Below the pieces are notes generated by a model. The model had not been told where the DNA came from, ran no database searches, and was given only the letters and a program-made list of their open reading frames with translations. This document shows positions 26,200 through 35,029 of a stretch of 52,713 bases of DNA, in pieces. This stretch comes from Fen731 sp964354265. Lineage in GTDB: Bacteria; Actinomycetota; Humimicrobiia; Humimicrobiales; Humimicrobiaceae. The position numbers and the translations under genes were made by a program. The stretch is from contig CAYGYY010000002.1 of assembly GCA_964354265.1 (NCBI GenBank), forward strand, positions 1-52,713, written 5' to 3'. Within the stretch, counting starts at the first letter, position 1. Each line of letters begins with the position of its first letter.

Positions 26200-27394
26200 T
26201 TTTATGGCTATCCTTTACAAGCTTGAGGTTGTCTTCTTTCCGGACATCATAAAACCTTCCTTTCCATGCGATGCCGCTTGCACTTTTGCTTTTAAGCAGG
26301 GCATGGATGGAAATAAGCAGCAGGTATATAACTGAAACTGGAAAAAGGAAAGTATCTATAAACCTGTTTTTAAACCTTATGGTCTGCATTATTTTTATTG
26401 CAAGTATTGTCAGGACCTGCATTATCAGGAGATTCGTCATTATATGGGGCCACCCTAAAACCAAAATGCTCAGGGGCAATAGTATGAAGGGGCAGAGGTA
26501 TACAGTAAAAACCAGGATCGTGATTGCAGACTGCAATAATATATTATAGTCAAAAACTGCTGAAAGGACTTTTGAATAACCTTTTACTACTTCACCAAGG
26601 TTTTTATACATCCTGCAGTAGAAGTTATTTTTTCCGTCAAATATCATGAACTTAAAACCAAGTTTTTTAACCTGCTTTGCAATATGTATATCTTCCAGTA
26701 TTTCTTTCTTTATAGACTCATGCCCCCCTATCTTTTCATAGACATCTTTTTTAAAGAGAAGGAACTGGCCGATAGCTGTGCAGAATAACGGGTTTTTTGA
26801 ATGCCTTATAAGGAAAAGCGGTAAAAATGAAAGCAGGAAATAATTGGCAAAAGGTACCATCATCCTCTCATGGACTGAAACTGTTATCTGTCTTGCAAAA
26901 ACCGAGATAGCATCCAGCCCGTTAGCAATAAGTGCGCCAAGAGCAGAAGAAACAGAATTCTTGAAATGCAGGGTATCAGCATCCGTGAAAAGCAGGTACT
27001 GCCCTTTTGCTTCCTTTGCAAGCTGGAAACAAGCATAACTTTTACCAAGCCACCCATCAGGGAGTGGTTTTCCGTCTATAATCCTTATTTTTCCGTACTT
27101 ATCTGCAATCTCGCCTGCAATTTCAGCAGTTTTATCAGTTGAATTATCGTTAAGAACCAGTATCTCAAAATTGCTGTAATCCTGCCGCACTAGCGAGCGA
27201 AGGCATCTTCTTATATTCTTTTCTTCATTTCTTGCAGGAATAAGGATCGACACAAGTGGCTGGTTATAACTTACATAGTCTGAAATATTAAAATAAGAAG
27301 TATCCTTAAATACATAAAGGTTCAACAGGAAGTTGGCAAATACCAGCAATAATACCCCTGCCACAAAATAGTTATAGAGCATCAAAATTCCCAT
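26186..27394 (-). CDS. Membrane glycosyltransferase family 2
   Basis: 402 residues. One N-terminal helix (about 7-25) precedes the GT-A domain (about 48-235), which shows VSILIPARNEEKNIRRCLRS, NDNSTDKT, the DxD-type metal site FTDADTLHF and EILEDIHIAKQVKKLGF. Two or three helices follow (about 290-370). The arrangement resembles CrtQ-like carotenoid/lipid glycosyltransferases and hopanoid-linked transferases. No carotenoid genes are nearby, so the acceptor is unknown. A second start four codons in is possible. Confidence 0.88.
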   Translation of the reverse strand: MGILMLYNYFVAGVLLLVFANFLLNLYVFKDTSYFNISDYVSYNQPLVSILIPARNEEKNIRRCLRSLVRQDYSNFEILVLNDNSTDKTAEIAGEIADKYGKIRIIDGKPLPDGWLGKSYACFQLAKEAKGQYLLFTDADTLHFKNSVSSALGALIANGLDAISVFARQITVSVHERMMVPFANYFLLSFLPLFLIRHSKNPLFCTAIGQFLLFKKDVYEKIGGHESIKKEILEDIHIAKQVKKLGFKFMIFDGKNNFYCRMYKNLGEVVKGYSKVLSAVFDYNILLQSAITILVFTVYLCPFILLPLSILVLGWPHIMTNLLIMQVLTILAIKIMQTIRFKNRFIDTFLFPVSVIYLLLISIHALLKSKSASGIAWKGRFYDVRKEDNLKLVKDSHKTIQD

Positions 27395-27569
27395 AGTCTT
27401 ATAACCTTTAATATATTGATTACAGTTTAAATTATACCACTTTGCTGTTTTTTAAACATTTTTTATAAATCCAAAAATTTTATAAACCTGTCTTGCAATT
27501 TATTATTTAGGTCATTAAACTAATCGTTTGTTTATTTAAAATCCTTTTTATGTCTTTGGAGTGTGAAAA

Positions 27570-28445
27570 TTGGAAAGTAATGATAAAATAATCAACATAG
27601 ATGACTTTACGCCGGCAGAAATGGCAAAAAAAGTTGAAGCTGCCAGCATAAGGAAGGCAAACTTAAATTTTATGAGCCTTCTGGCCCTTGCAGTTCTTGC
27701 CGGCGCTTTTATTTCTTTCGGAGCTGAATTTTATACTCTTGCCATATTTGACTCTACCCTGAGCCTGGGCTTTACCCGTTTAATCGGTGGACTGGCTTTC
27801 TCTGTCGGGCTTATACTTGTAATTGTTGCGGGCGCCGAGCTCTTCACAGGCAATAATCTTATTATAATGGGCGTTGCATCCAGGACAGTAACATATAAAC
27901 AGCTTTTAAGGAACTGGTCAGTCAGTTACCTGGGTAATTTTATCGGCGCCATCCTGATAGTATTCATTATGTTTCTTACAAACCAATGGAAAATAAAAGG
28001 AGGGTTGCTTGGCGCAAATGCAGTATTGATTGCAGCAAACAAGGTGAACCTTACTTTTGTTGAAGGTTTTACCAGGGGGATGCTTTGCAATGCTCTTGTG
28101 TGTCTTGCAGTGTGGCTCTGTTTTTCCGCAAGGACAGTAGTAAGCAAGATTGCAGCAATAATCTTTCCAATAACTGCTTTTGTAGCTTCAGGTTTTGAGC
28201 ATAGTATAGCAAATATGTATTTCATTCCCTATGGAATGCTTCTTAAGAATAACCCTATGGTCATGGAAGCTTTTTTAGAGCTATCGCCTAATACAGACCT
28301 TTCAAATTTAAACCTTATTGGATTCCTGGGTAACCTTCTTTCAGTAACTGCAGGAAACATAATAGGAGGGGCTTTTGTTGTAGGGCTGGCATACTGGTTT
28401 ATTATTGTAAGAACTGAGAAGAAAAAGCTCAAAGAAAATCAGTAA
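27570..28445 (+). CDS. Formate/nitrite transporter (FNT) family channel
   Basis: 291 residues with six hydrophobic helices plus re-entrant loops, the FNT pentamer fold. Marks are GAELFTGNNLI (about 90-100), LLRNWSVSYLGNFIGA, LCNALVCLAVWL and FEHSIANMY, which carries the conserved pore His. FNT channels pass formate, nitrite or hydrosulfide. With no formate or nitrite enzymes nearby the ion is undecided. The start is UUG at 27570 with GGAG eight bases upstream. Confidence 0.94.
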   Translation: MESNDKIINIDDFTPAEMAKKVEAASIRKANLNFMSLLALAVLAGAFISFGAEFYTLAIFDSTLSLGFTRLIGGLAFSVGLILVIVAGAELFTGNNLIIMGVASRTVTYKQLLRNWSVSYLGNFIGAILIVFIMFLTNQWKIKGGLLGANAVLIAANKVNLTFVEGFTRGMLCNALVCLAVWLCFSARTVVSKIAAIIFPITAFVASGFEHSIANMYFIPYGMLLKNNPMVMEAFLELSPNTDLSNLNLIGFLGNLLSVTAGNIIGGAFVVGLAYWFIIVRTEKKKLKENQ

Positions 28446-28496
28446 GGTTTCTAGAAATCCCGTAAAATCTGCAATTATGACCTAAAGCATTAAAAA

Positions 28497-28542
28497 CCAG
28501 ATATTATAGTGTATTTTTTAAAAAAAAATAAAAAATATCTGG
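28497..28542. repeat. Inverted repeat after the FNT gene
   Basis: CCAGATATT (28497-28505) and AATATCTGG (28534-28542) flank inner T- and A-runs that can extend the stem. It may act as a terminator for the FNT gene but lacks a proper T tail. Confidence 0.4.
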
Positions 28543-28606
28543 CAATGTTGCGTGATATAAAATAAAATTTTATTGACTCTTTTTTACTTTGAAAGGAGGT
28601 ATTTTA

Positions 28607-29494
28607 ATGTCTGAAGAAAAGTCAAAAAAAAGCCCTTCTGAATCATTTGCTGAAATGATGAAGAATTTTGGCACCGCAGTAGCGGAGATATTCAATGATC
28701 CTGAATTAAAGGAAAAGGCAAAGGATTTTGGAGACAGCGCCTCAGCTTCAGCAAAAGCATTTGCAGAAAGATTTAAAGACGAGGAAGTAAAAGGTAAATT
28801 CAAAGACCTTGGCGATGCTGCTAAGAAATTCGGGGAAAGTATCTCGGATTATTTTAATGATGAAAAAGACAAAAGCCAGCAGGCAGGTGAAAATAATCCT
28901 GAAGAACCTAAAAAAAAACAGGAAAATGAAACGGCAGCAGCAATGAGCCCAAATGTAATTGCAGTTACAGGCGTAGATGTTCCGGGAGGGATTTCTTCCA
29001 GCAAAAAGGCTAAGGAGGATGCATCAAGGGCAAGGAATTCAAGGATAACCGGATACAGTTTTTCTATTGCCTGGAGTATAATCTTCATAATATTCTTTAA
29101 CTTTTTTAACCAGTACATTGCATATTACGATTATAATGCTGTTACAGGCAACTGGGAAATTATACCTGTTATTACGGCAGAGTTTTATGAATGGTTGCCT
29201 ATATTCAATGTAGCAACGATTGTAGTTATTATAGGCAATATTATATTGATAATAAATGACAGTTTCTATTTTGAAAATATTACAAATATTATAATGCACA
29301 TATTCGGTATTGCATCAGTTTCGGTGCTTTTAAGTCTTTTTCCTTTTGATTTCAGTGTAATGCCCGATGCAGACCTTAGCCAGTTACTTAATACAATTAC
29401 TATGATTGTACTCATATTTATAATTGTCGGGCTTTCAGTTGGAATACTTGTAAGATTTATTAGAATAATAGTCAAGATAGCAAGGGTATCCTGA
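28607..29494 (+). CDS. Unrecognised membrane protein with amphipathic N-terminal repeats
   Basis: 295 residues from ATG at 28607, with AAGGAGG seven bases upstream; a start six codons earlier is the ribosome site itself. The N-terminal 80 residues are Lys/Glu/Ala/Phe-rich amphipathic helices with a recurring pattern (KDFGDSASASAKAFAERFKD, then KFKDLGDAAKKFGESISDYF), like apolipoprotein or membrane-surface helices. A charged linker (about 85-140) leads to four hydrophobic helices (about 150-173, 197-217, 225-247, 262-290). I do not recognise the family. It ends at a transporter relic (29496). Confidence 0.72.
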   Translation: MSEEKSKKSPSESFAEMMKNFGTAVAEIFNDPELKEKAKDFGDSASASAKAFAERFKDEEVKGKFKDLGDAAKKFGESISDYFNDEKDKSQQAGENNPEEPKKKQENETAAAMSPNVIAVTGVDVPGGISSSKKAKEDASRARNSRITGYSFSIAWSIIFIIFFNFFNQYIAYYDYNAVTGNWEIIPVITAEFYEWLPIFNVATIVVIIGNIILIINDSFYFENITNIIMHIFGIASVSVLLSLFPFDFSVMPDADLSQLLNTITMIVLIFIIVGLSVGILVRFIRIIVKIARVS

Positions 29495-29495
29495 A

Positions 29496-29667
29496 TTGCC
29501 GGAATATGTAAAAATTATCATCGAGCTTTTTGGCGGGCTGGCACTATTCTTATTTGGTATGGAAAGACTATCGACCAGCCTTCAGAAAGTCACTTCCAAT
29601 TCATATTGAAAGAATTGGCGACCTTTTATATACAATATCGAAAAACCTGCTGGAAATAGAATCTTAA
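29496..29667 (+). pseudogene. Relic of an Na+/phosphate cotransporter (NptA/PhoU type), middle deleted
   Basis: The first frame (29496-29609, 37 codons) reads from UUG through IIIELFGGLALFLFGMERL, the standard start of NptA/YjbB-type Na/Pi cotransporters, and stops soon after. From 29602, in another frame, it continues with HIERIGDLLYTISKNL and a stop at 29665-29667. HxERIGD is the hallmark of the PhoU-like C-terminal domain of the same transporters. The roughly 500 residues that normally lie between are absent. The simplest reading is an internal deletion with a frame change at about 29600. No functional product is expected. Confidence 0.75.
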
Positions 29668-29748
29668 AAGATTTAAATAAGTATTTTTTAAATTTCAATG
29701 TAGATAAAATAAAAAACAATTAAATAAGAAAACAAAAGAGGGTATAAG

Positions 29749-31212
29749 ATGGGCCTTAAAAAATTTACAATACTTCATTCAAATGACATACATGGGGATT
29801 TCCTTGCAGAGGTGAGAGAAGGTAAAGGTAAGCTTATAGGTGGCCTCTCCCTTCTTTCAGGCTACATTAACAGGGTAAGAAAAGAAGAAAAAAATGTCCT
29901 GTATATAATTTCAGGGGATATGGTCCAGGGTTCCCTTATAGACCTTGAATTCAAGGGTGTATCAACTATAGAGATAATGAACTATCTGGCTCCGGATATT
30001 GTCTCAGTTGGAAACCATGAACTGGATTATGGATTGCCGCACCTGCTTTTTCTTGAAAAGATAGCAAACTTCCCGATTGTCAATGCAAACCTTTATATAA
30101 AAAAATACAATAAGAGGGTTATGACACCTTATAAGATAATAAGTAAGGCGGGTTTTGATATACTGTTTACCGGGATAATAACCGAAAAAGTACTGGATTC
30201 CTTAAAACAGGACAGCCTCATAGGAAGTTTCATTTCTCTTGAAGAAGCAAGCCGGGAAGTCGGGAAGATCACGAACGCATATAAAAATGATGATATAGAC
30301 CTCACAATCTTGCTGACCCATATAGGGTTTGATTCAGACATAGAGCTTGCAAAAATGCTTGACCCTGCCTGGGGAGTCGATATGATAATAGGCGGCCACT
30401 CCCATACCATTCTTGAAAAACCTTATGAGGTAAATAATGTACTCATATCCCAGGCAGGTACCGGGACAGACCAGGTAGGAAGATACGATATCATAGTCGA
30501 TGATGACACCAACAGCATCATTGAATACAAATGGCAGCTTATCCAGATAGACGAAAATATTGCTGCGCCTGATATTGAACTCCAGGCCTATATAGATTCA
30601 TTCAGCCTGGTTGTAGACAGGAAATATAATACCATAATATCAAAACTGGCAAAAAAGCATACCCATCCTTTAAGGGAAATCGAGACATCCCTTGGCAATC
30701 TATTTGCAGATGCATTCTCAGAAATAGCGCAATGTGATGTAATGCTGGTTGGCAGCGGTTCAATAAGGGTAAAGGAACTTGGGCCACTTGTGACTTTAAA
30801 GGATTTTATGAGCTGTTTTCCATATGATGATTCCTTAAACAGGTTTACAGTCAATGGAAAAAAGCTTAAAAAGATCTTTACACACTTTATGAGGAAAGAA
30901 AACCGCAATGGGGAGGGTGAGTGCTACCAGGTAAACAGCGCCGTACAAGCCGTTTACAATGACACAGGCGGCAAACTTGAAAAACTTGAAATAAATGGTA
31001 AAGATGCTATTGAGGACCAGATGTATACCATATGCATGCAGGGTTATCATTTAAACAACAGTTCAACATACCTGAATATCTCAAATGAAGAGCTTATTGA
31101 GGAAAAAAACCACAAAGTGATTTCTACTTCTGCACAGGAAGTCCTTGAAGAATATCTCAGGGACAACCAGAACATCAGCAAGGAAGTAGAGGGCCGGCTG
31201 GTTTACGTTTGA
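29749..31212 (+). CDS. UshA/YfkN-like 5'-nucleotidase / 2',3'-cyclic phosphodiesterase family
   Basis: 487 residues. An N-terminal calcineurin-like metallophosphatase domain (about 5-260) has ILHSNDIHGDF, SGDMVQGS, GNHELDYG, LTHIGFD and GGHSHT, all metal ligands present. A 5'-nucleotidase C-terminal domain follows (about 290-460). Most relatives are secreted, but this one begins directly with the catalytic domain and has no signal peptide, so it is probably cytoplasmic. The substrate (nucleotide, cyclic nucleotide or nucleotide sugar) is not determined. Confidence 0.92.
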   Translation: MGLKKFTILHSNDIHGDFLAEVREGKGKLIGGLSLLSGYINRVRKEEKNVLYIISGDMVQGSLIDLEFKGVSTIEIMNYLAPDIVSVGNHELDYGLPHLLFLEKIANFPIVNANLYIKKYNKRVMTPYKIISKAGFDILFTGIITEKVLDSLKQDSLIGSFISLEEASREVGKITNAYKNDDIDLTILLTHIGFDSDIELAKMLDPAWGVDMIIGGHSHTILEKPYEVNNVLISQAGTGTDQVGRYDIIVDDDTNSIIEYKWQLIQIDENIAAPDIELQAYIDSFSLVVDRKYNTIISKLAKKHTHPLREIETSLGNLFADAFSEIAQCDVMLVGSGSIRVKELGPLVTLKDFMSCFPYDDSLNRFTVNGKKLKKIFTHFMRKENRNGEGECYQVNSAVQAVYNDTGGKLEKLEINGKDAIEDQMYTICMQGYHLNNSSTYLNISNEELIEEKNHKVISTSAQEVLEEYLRDNQNISKEVEGRLVYV

Positions 31213-31600
31213 AATGCTTTCCAGCCAGATGAATATTTTATGTGCTGATTTGATTCCTGGAATATTATTTTTCTGCAATCCTATCTATAAAAGCTATTAA
31301 AAAATATAGAATAACTATAACCACGCACGGATTTTAATCTTTTTTCTAAATTTTTTCCTTTTTTACTAAAGTTTGGATTATAAACATTCGATATAATATG
31401 TATATTTGTATTAATATAAGTTTATATTTATAAATTATTATATATATCTAAATTTTTTTTATAAAAATATTGACAAATTAATAAATATTAGTAATAATAC
31501 AAATAAATATTAAAGTATATATATAAATCTATATATTTAACAAAAGAAGTCTTAATGTTTTATTTTTTAAATATCTTAAAATATGAATCCGGAGAACCAA
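31213..31600. other. 388-base AT-rich intergenic leader of the Tad operon
   Basis: No gene was found. The first 100 bases follow the nucleotidase gene without a convincing terminator. From about 31340 the sequence is extremely A/T-rich with T-tracts and A-tracts, which favours DNA bending. It holds one consensus-like promoter (31470-31498) and ends at the HTH gene. Confidence 0.6.
31470..31498 (+). promoter_or_regulatory. Candidate promoter of the Tad pilus operon
   Basis: A perfect -35 TTGACA (31470-31475), 17-base spacer and AATAAT (31493-31498; five of six to TATAAT) lie about 100 bases upstream of the HTH gene, within strongly AT-rich DNA. Confidence 0.6.
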
Positions 31601-31807
31601 ATGGACAATTTTTACAAAGTGAGTGAAGTTGCAAAAATTTTTAAAGTCAAGCCGATAACTATAAGGAAATGGTGCCAGTCCGGAAATATAAGCGCAAAGA
31701 AGTTTGGAAAAAGTTGGTATATTTTTAAAGACGATCTTTCAGAAATGATAAATTCATCCAAAAAAAGCAGCAGGGAAGGAAGTCTTTTAAAAGAAGAGTA
31801 TATGTGA
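31601..31807 (+). CDS. Small excisionase/BldC-like helix-turn-helix protein
   Basis: 68 residues from ATG at 31601, chosen because GGAGA lies five bases upstream; an ATG 18 bases earlier lacks a site. The whole protein is one HTH_17/MerR-like winged HTH: YKVSEVAKIFKVKPITIRKW, then GNISAKKFGKSWYIFKDDL. This is the size and type of BldC in Actinobacteria and of phage excisionases. No integrase is nearby. Placed 12 bases before the pilin gene and behind the operon promoter, it probably regulates pilus expression; that is inference. Confidence 0.82.
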   Translation: MDNFYKVSEVAKIFKVKPITIRKWCQSGNISAKKFGKSWYIFKDDLSEMINSSKKSSREGSLLKEEYM

Positions 31808-31819
31808 GGAGGTGACAGA

Positions 31820-32011
31820 ATGAAGAAATTCTTGAGCAAGGTGGTATTTTATCTTACCCAGAAAGAAAGAGGCGCAACAGCAGTAGAGTACGCATTAATT
31901 GTGGCACTGGTCGCGCTCGCAATAGTAGTAGGGGTAACAGCACTTGGCGGAGGATTGAATACAGCATTCACAAATATTGCAGCTCAGGTATCTGGAGCTT
32001 TTGGTGGCTAG
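31820..32011 (+). CDS. flp: Flp/Fap type IVb major pilin
   Basis: 63 residues. The ribosome site AGGAGGTGA is a perfect anti-SD complement, as expected for a highly made protein. The basic leader ends at Gly18, and the mature pilin starts ATAVEYALIVALVALAIVVG with the Glu-Tyr pair at +5/+6 typical of Flp pilins and their prepilin peptidase. A short Gly/Ala-rich C-terminus follows. It would be assembled by the CpaF/TadB/TadC machine encoded downstream. The gene is followed by a stable hairpin. Confidence 0.95.
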   Translation: MKKFLSKVVFYLTQKERGATAVEYALIVALVALAIVVGVTALGGGLNTAFTNIAAQVSGAFGG

Positions 32012-32046
32012 TATGCTAATAGATCCTATGCACGGGATTAGATAGC

Positions 32047-32083
32047 GATATCTGGTGATACTTTGACAGTGTCACCAGATATC
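32047..32083 (+). ncRNA. Stable 3' hairpin after the pilin gene
   Basis: GATATCTGGTGATAC (32047-32061) pairs with GTGTCACCAGATATC (32069-32083) over 15 bp with a single U-G pair and a 7-base loop. There is no T-run after it, so it is not a standard terminator. It probably protects the pilin mRNA or partly limits readthrough into tadE, raising pilin over machinery. The role is inferred. Confidence 0.55.
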
Positions 32084-32172
32084 ATGTACTAATAAAAAAA
32101 ATATAGATCCGTGCAAAAAACCATTATTTTTGTAGAAAAATTCTCTTAAAAATATTTAATTTAAAATTTAAA

Positions 32173-32643
32173 ATGAAGATTTTATTTAACTTACATTCTT
32201 CGAAACAAAATTCAACAAGCAAACCATACAGTAATCCAGGCAGGCTTTTTAAAAGGCCTTTACTCGGGCAACAGTTTTCAATTCAAAGACAGGGCGGCGC
32301 AGCAGCTGTTGAATTTGCTCTGGTCTTTCCTTTTCTGGTGATGGTACTGTTTGGAATTTTTCAATTCGGCATAGCATATAATAACTGGATAGCCTTAACA
32401 CATGCTGCACGTGAGGGAGCAAGGCTTGCTGCAGTCGGGGAATTTGAGGAACAAAGAGTACTGGATTCTGCTCCAAGCGTAAATATAACAAGCGTAAATG
32501 CAAGTGGTATTGGTGGAGATATCGGCGAACCCGTAACTGTCACAGTAAGAGGCGATGTGCTTGATATCCAGATTCCCTTTATTGGTCACTGGCCGGTACA
32601 ACTTGAGAGCACTGCAACAATGCGGCTGGAAACATCTGACTGA
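32173..32643 (+). CDS. TadE-like minor pseudopilin
   Basis: 156 residues. A long basic N-terminus (1-41) ends at GG, then AAAVEFALVFPFLVMVLFGI, a TadE signature with Glu at +5 of a possible prepilin cleavage site, and NNWIALTHAAREGARLAAVG. The extracellular part is beta-rich and short. TadE/F pseudopilins help to start or tune Flp pilus assembly. The N-terminus before the cleavage site is longer than usual, and no ribosome site is seen before the ATG, so the start is uncertain. Confidence 0.88.
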   Translation: MKILFNLHSSKQNSTSKPYSNPGRLFKRPLLGQQFSIQRQGGAAAVEFALVFPFLVMVLFGIFQFGIAYNNWIALTHAAREGARLAAVGEFEEQRVLDSAPSVNITSVNASGIGGDIGEPVTVTVRGDVLDIQIPFIGHWPVQLESTATMRLETSD

Positions 32644-32734
32644 TTATCGGGCCAGTTAATGATTTTTTCCGGCACTTCTATGCCCCAATATGCATACATG
32701 CCATATAGAATAAAAATAAGAAAATTTTCAGCAA

Positions 32735-33703
32735 ATGATTAAAAAGCTATTTAAAAGATTTTCTTCTCAAAACGGTCAGGCTGCTATCATTATCGGGTTG
32801 ATGATAGCAACACTTATAGGGGCCGTCACTTATGTAGTAGACGTAGGCTCCATTTACGAAGCCAGGCGGACATATCAGACGATTGCAGACTCTTCGGCTC
32901 TTTCAGGAATACAGGAACTCCCGGAAAATCCCTCAAGGGCAATACAATCCGCTATTGACTATGCAGCAATGCAAGGGGTTTCCTTAGATTCTTCAGACAT
33001 TACCATAAGCTCCACTTTTGTTGCAGATGACACCATCACTGTGACAGCATCAAATCCGCAAAAACAGCTGTTTTTTGGCTGGGTCTTCGGACGAAATGAC
33101 ACTCCGGTAGGGGCAGATGCAACTGCGATGGTGGGCATGCCTGCAGAGTTTCTGGGAGTGGTACCATGGGGGGTTCCTGAAGAGGAATGGACCCCTGGTG
33201 GTAATTACACATTAAAATGTGGTCCTCCTGGTCAAGGAGGTGGGGCGCAAACAGGAAATTTCCAGGCTCTTGCTATAGGGGGGACCGGTGCTAGCAATTA
33301 TGAAGAGAACTGTGCCACCGGTGCTGATATCCCTCTTCACATTGGAGATGTTGTAGATACTGAGCCCGGAAATATGAAAGGACCGACTATTGATGGGACC
33401 GAAACCAGAATTTATGACTATGAGGATTATAATTTCAATACTTTTGGAGAACTTACAGAATCAGTTGATGGCGGTTATGCTTTAAAGAGAAATGACAGCC
33501 AGTTTGTAATTTGCCCTATAATACCTGAACTACCAGCAGGAAGAGATGAAGTAGAGCTTATTAAATTTGTACCGTTCATAATCACTCAAATCACAGGTTC
33601 GGAAGTTATCGGCACATTCCTTAATAAAGCTATTATCAAGTACGATGGAGAAATGGTGGGCATCGATGATTCAGGCATCAGGGTCATCAGGTTGATACAT
33701 TAG
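32735..33703 (+). CDS. TadG-like Flp pilus assembly protein without VWA domain
   Basis: 322 residues. The N-terminus (about 13-60) is the Tad/TadG-type membrane anchor: NGQAAIIIGLMIATLIGAV, then VVDVGSIYEARRTYQTIADS. The rest (about 100-322) is a secreted region rich in Gly, Pro and acidic residues, with three well-spaced Cys (about 166, 194 and 267) and no MIDAS motif. Canonical TadG has a VWA-like domain; here a VWA domain is instead fused to TadB downstream. The ribosome site is weak. A role at the pilus base or tip is inferred from family and position. Confidence 0.8.
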   Translation: MIKKLFKRFSSQNGQAAIIIGLMIATLIGAVTYVVDVGSIYEARRTYQTIADSSALSGIQELPENPSRAIQSAIDYAAMQGVSLDSSDITISSTFVADDTITVTASNPQKQLFFGWVFGRNDTPVGADATAMVGMPAEFLGVVPWGVPEEEWTPGGNYTLKCGPPGQGGGAQTGNFQALAIGGTGASNYEENCATGADIPLHIGDVVDTEPGNMKGPTIDGTETRIYDYEDYNFNTFGELTESVDGGYALKRNDSQFVICPIIPELPAGRDEVELIKFVPFIITQITGSEVIGTFLNKAIIKYDGEMVGIDDSGIRVIRLIH

Positions 33704-33987
33704 TAAATCGAAGAGTTTTTATTTGATTATATAAGCTGATCATGAAATGGACAAATATGTTCAAAAATCTGCTAATAAAAATCTGGCTGCTACTGAATTT
33801 ATATAACATACAGATTAAAAATACGGATGAAGTTCAAAAAACCCCAAATTAAGTACAAAAAAACTCTAAAATTATAAAAAATATTCTAAACAATTTTAGA
33901 AACTTACCGATATATATTAATAGAATAATTTAAATAATAAATTATAAATTATTTTATTTAGAAAATTGTTTTTAAAGGCGGTATTTT
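33704..33987. other. 284-base gap inside the Tad operon
   Basis: No supported gene. A 37-codon frame from 33742 has no ribosome site. TCTAAAATT (33865-33873) and AATTTTAGA (33892-33900) form an inverted repeat in very AT-rich DNA; an internal promoter before cpaB is possible but no convincing -35/-10 pair is seen. Confidence 0.4.
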
Positions 33988-34926
33988 ATGAAGATAAGAA
34001 TAGTATTACTGCTTCTGGCAATTATTTTCGGGGTTGCAGCAGTTTTTGGAGTGATGATATATCTAAATAACGTCAGGTCTTCAGTTGAAAAAGAGGGAGA
34101 GCTTGTAAGTGTGCTTGTTGCAGCAGAAATAATTCCCAAAGAGATATCTGTTGAGGATATGATTGAAAGAGAACTGGTGAAAGTCAGCCAGCTTCCAAAA
34201 AAGTATATTGTCGAAGGCGTGATTAACTCTTTTGATGAATATAAGGGTTATGTTGCTTTTACTCAGATAAATAAGGGAGAACAAATTACACCTTCAAAGC
34301 TAATAAAGCTTGAAGATATTAAAATGTCTTTTACTGTACCGGAGGGGATGATGGCAGTTTCAGTGCCATATGATGAAATAAGGGGGGTAGCTGTTTCGAT
34401 AAAACCGGGAGACAAGGTCAATATTATCGCGACTTTTGAGCCAAAAACAGAAGATGTAATTATTCTTACCAAGGAAATGATAATGGCGATGCTTGTCGAA
34501 GGTGGCCCTGAGCAGCAAACCGGGCAGGTCGATGAAATGGGGCAGGTAACACAGGGTTTCAGTTTTGTCCCTCTTGGTGAGACATCTGCCAAAGTTGATA
34601 AGATCCTTGATGGAAAGGAATATATAGTTTATCCCCAGACAAAAATCCTGTTATGGAACATAGAAGTATTAAGTGTCAGGTCCCAGGTGGAAGCTGCTGT
34701 AGCAAAAAAGGAGCCAGAGGATGGTACATTAAATTCAAATAAAGATAAGGCTGAGGAAATCGATAAAAATACAGTAGTTCTTGCAGTCACACCTGAACAG
34801 GCTGAAAAGCTGGTATTTGCAGAGGAACTTGGAAAAGCATGGTTTGCGCTTGTTCCTGCAAGCGGCATGAAAGAAGAAGATACGCCTGGAAGGACTTACT
34901 TGAATATAATCGACGAGGAGAAATAA
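33988..34926 (+). CDS. cpaB: CpaB/RcpC Flp pilus assembly protein
   Basis: 312 residues. One N-terminal helix (about 4-25) is followed by a SAF domain (about 41-110: VSVLVAAEIIPKEISVEDMI, then INKGEQITPSKLI) and the RcpC/CpaB-type region with FTVPEGMMAVSVPYDEIRGV and KPGDKVNIIATFE. In diderms CpaB works with the secretin; here no secretin is present, so it probably acts in the cell wall. An AAAGGCGG ribosome site supports the start. Confidence 0.92.
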   Translation: MKIRIVLLLLAIIFGVAAVFGVMIYLNNVRSSVEKEGELVSVLVAAEIIPKEISVEDMIERELVKVSQLPKKYIVEGVINSFDEYKGYVAFTQINKGEQITPSKLIKLEDIKMSFTVPEGMMAVSVPYDEIRGVAVSIKPGDKVNIIATFEPKTEDVIILTKEMIMAMLVEGGPEQQTGQVDEMGQVTQGFSFVPLGETSAKVDKILDGKEYIVYPQTKILLWNIEVLSVRSQVEAAVAKKEPEDGTLNSNKDKAEEIDKNTVVLAVTPEQAEKLVFAEELGKAWFALVPASGMKEEDTPGRTYLNIIDEEK

Positions 34927-35029
34927 TTGGACAGGAATTGCACTTTTAAGTGCCGGTAATTAAATGACATGCAAAGATTTTTATTAACAATTTTAATCAT
35001 TTTTAAGCTGTAAAATTATAGAGGTTTTA

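Noticed and set aside
31601..31807. Phage excisionase
   Set aside because: The HTH type is shared, but there is no integrase or attachment site and it sits at the head of the pilus operon.
33742..33855. 37-codon frame in the gap between TadG-like and cpaB genes
   Set aside because: No ribosome site and no recognisable composition; kept only as part of the gap description.
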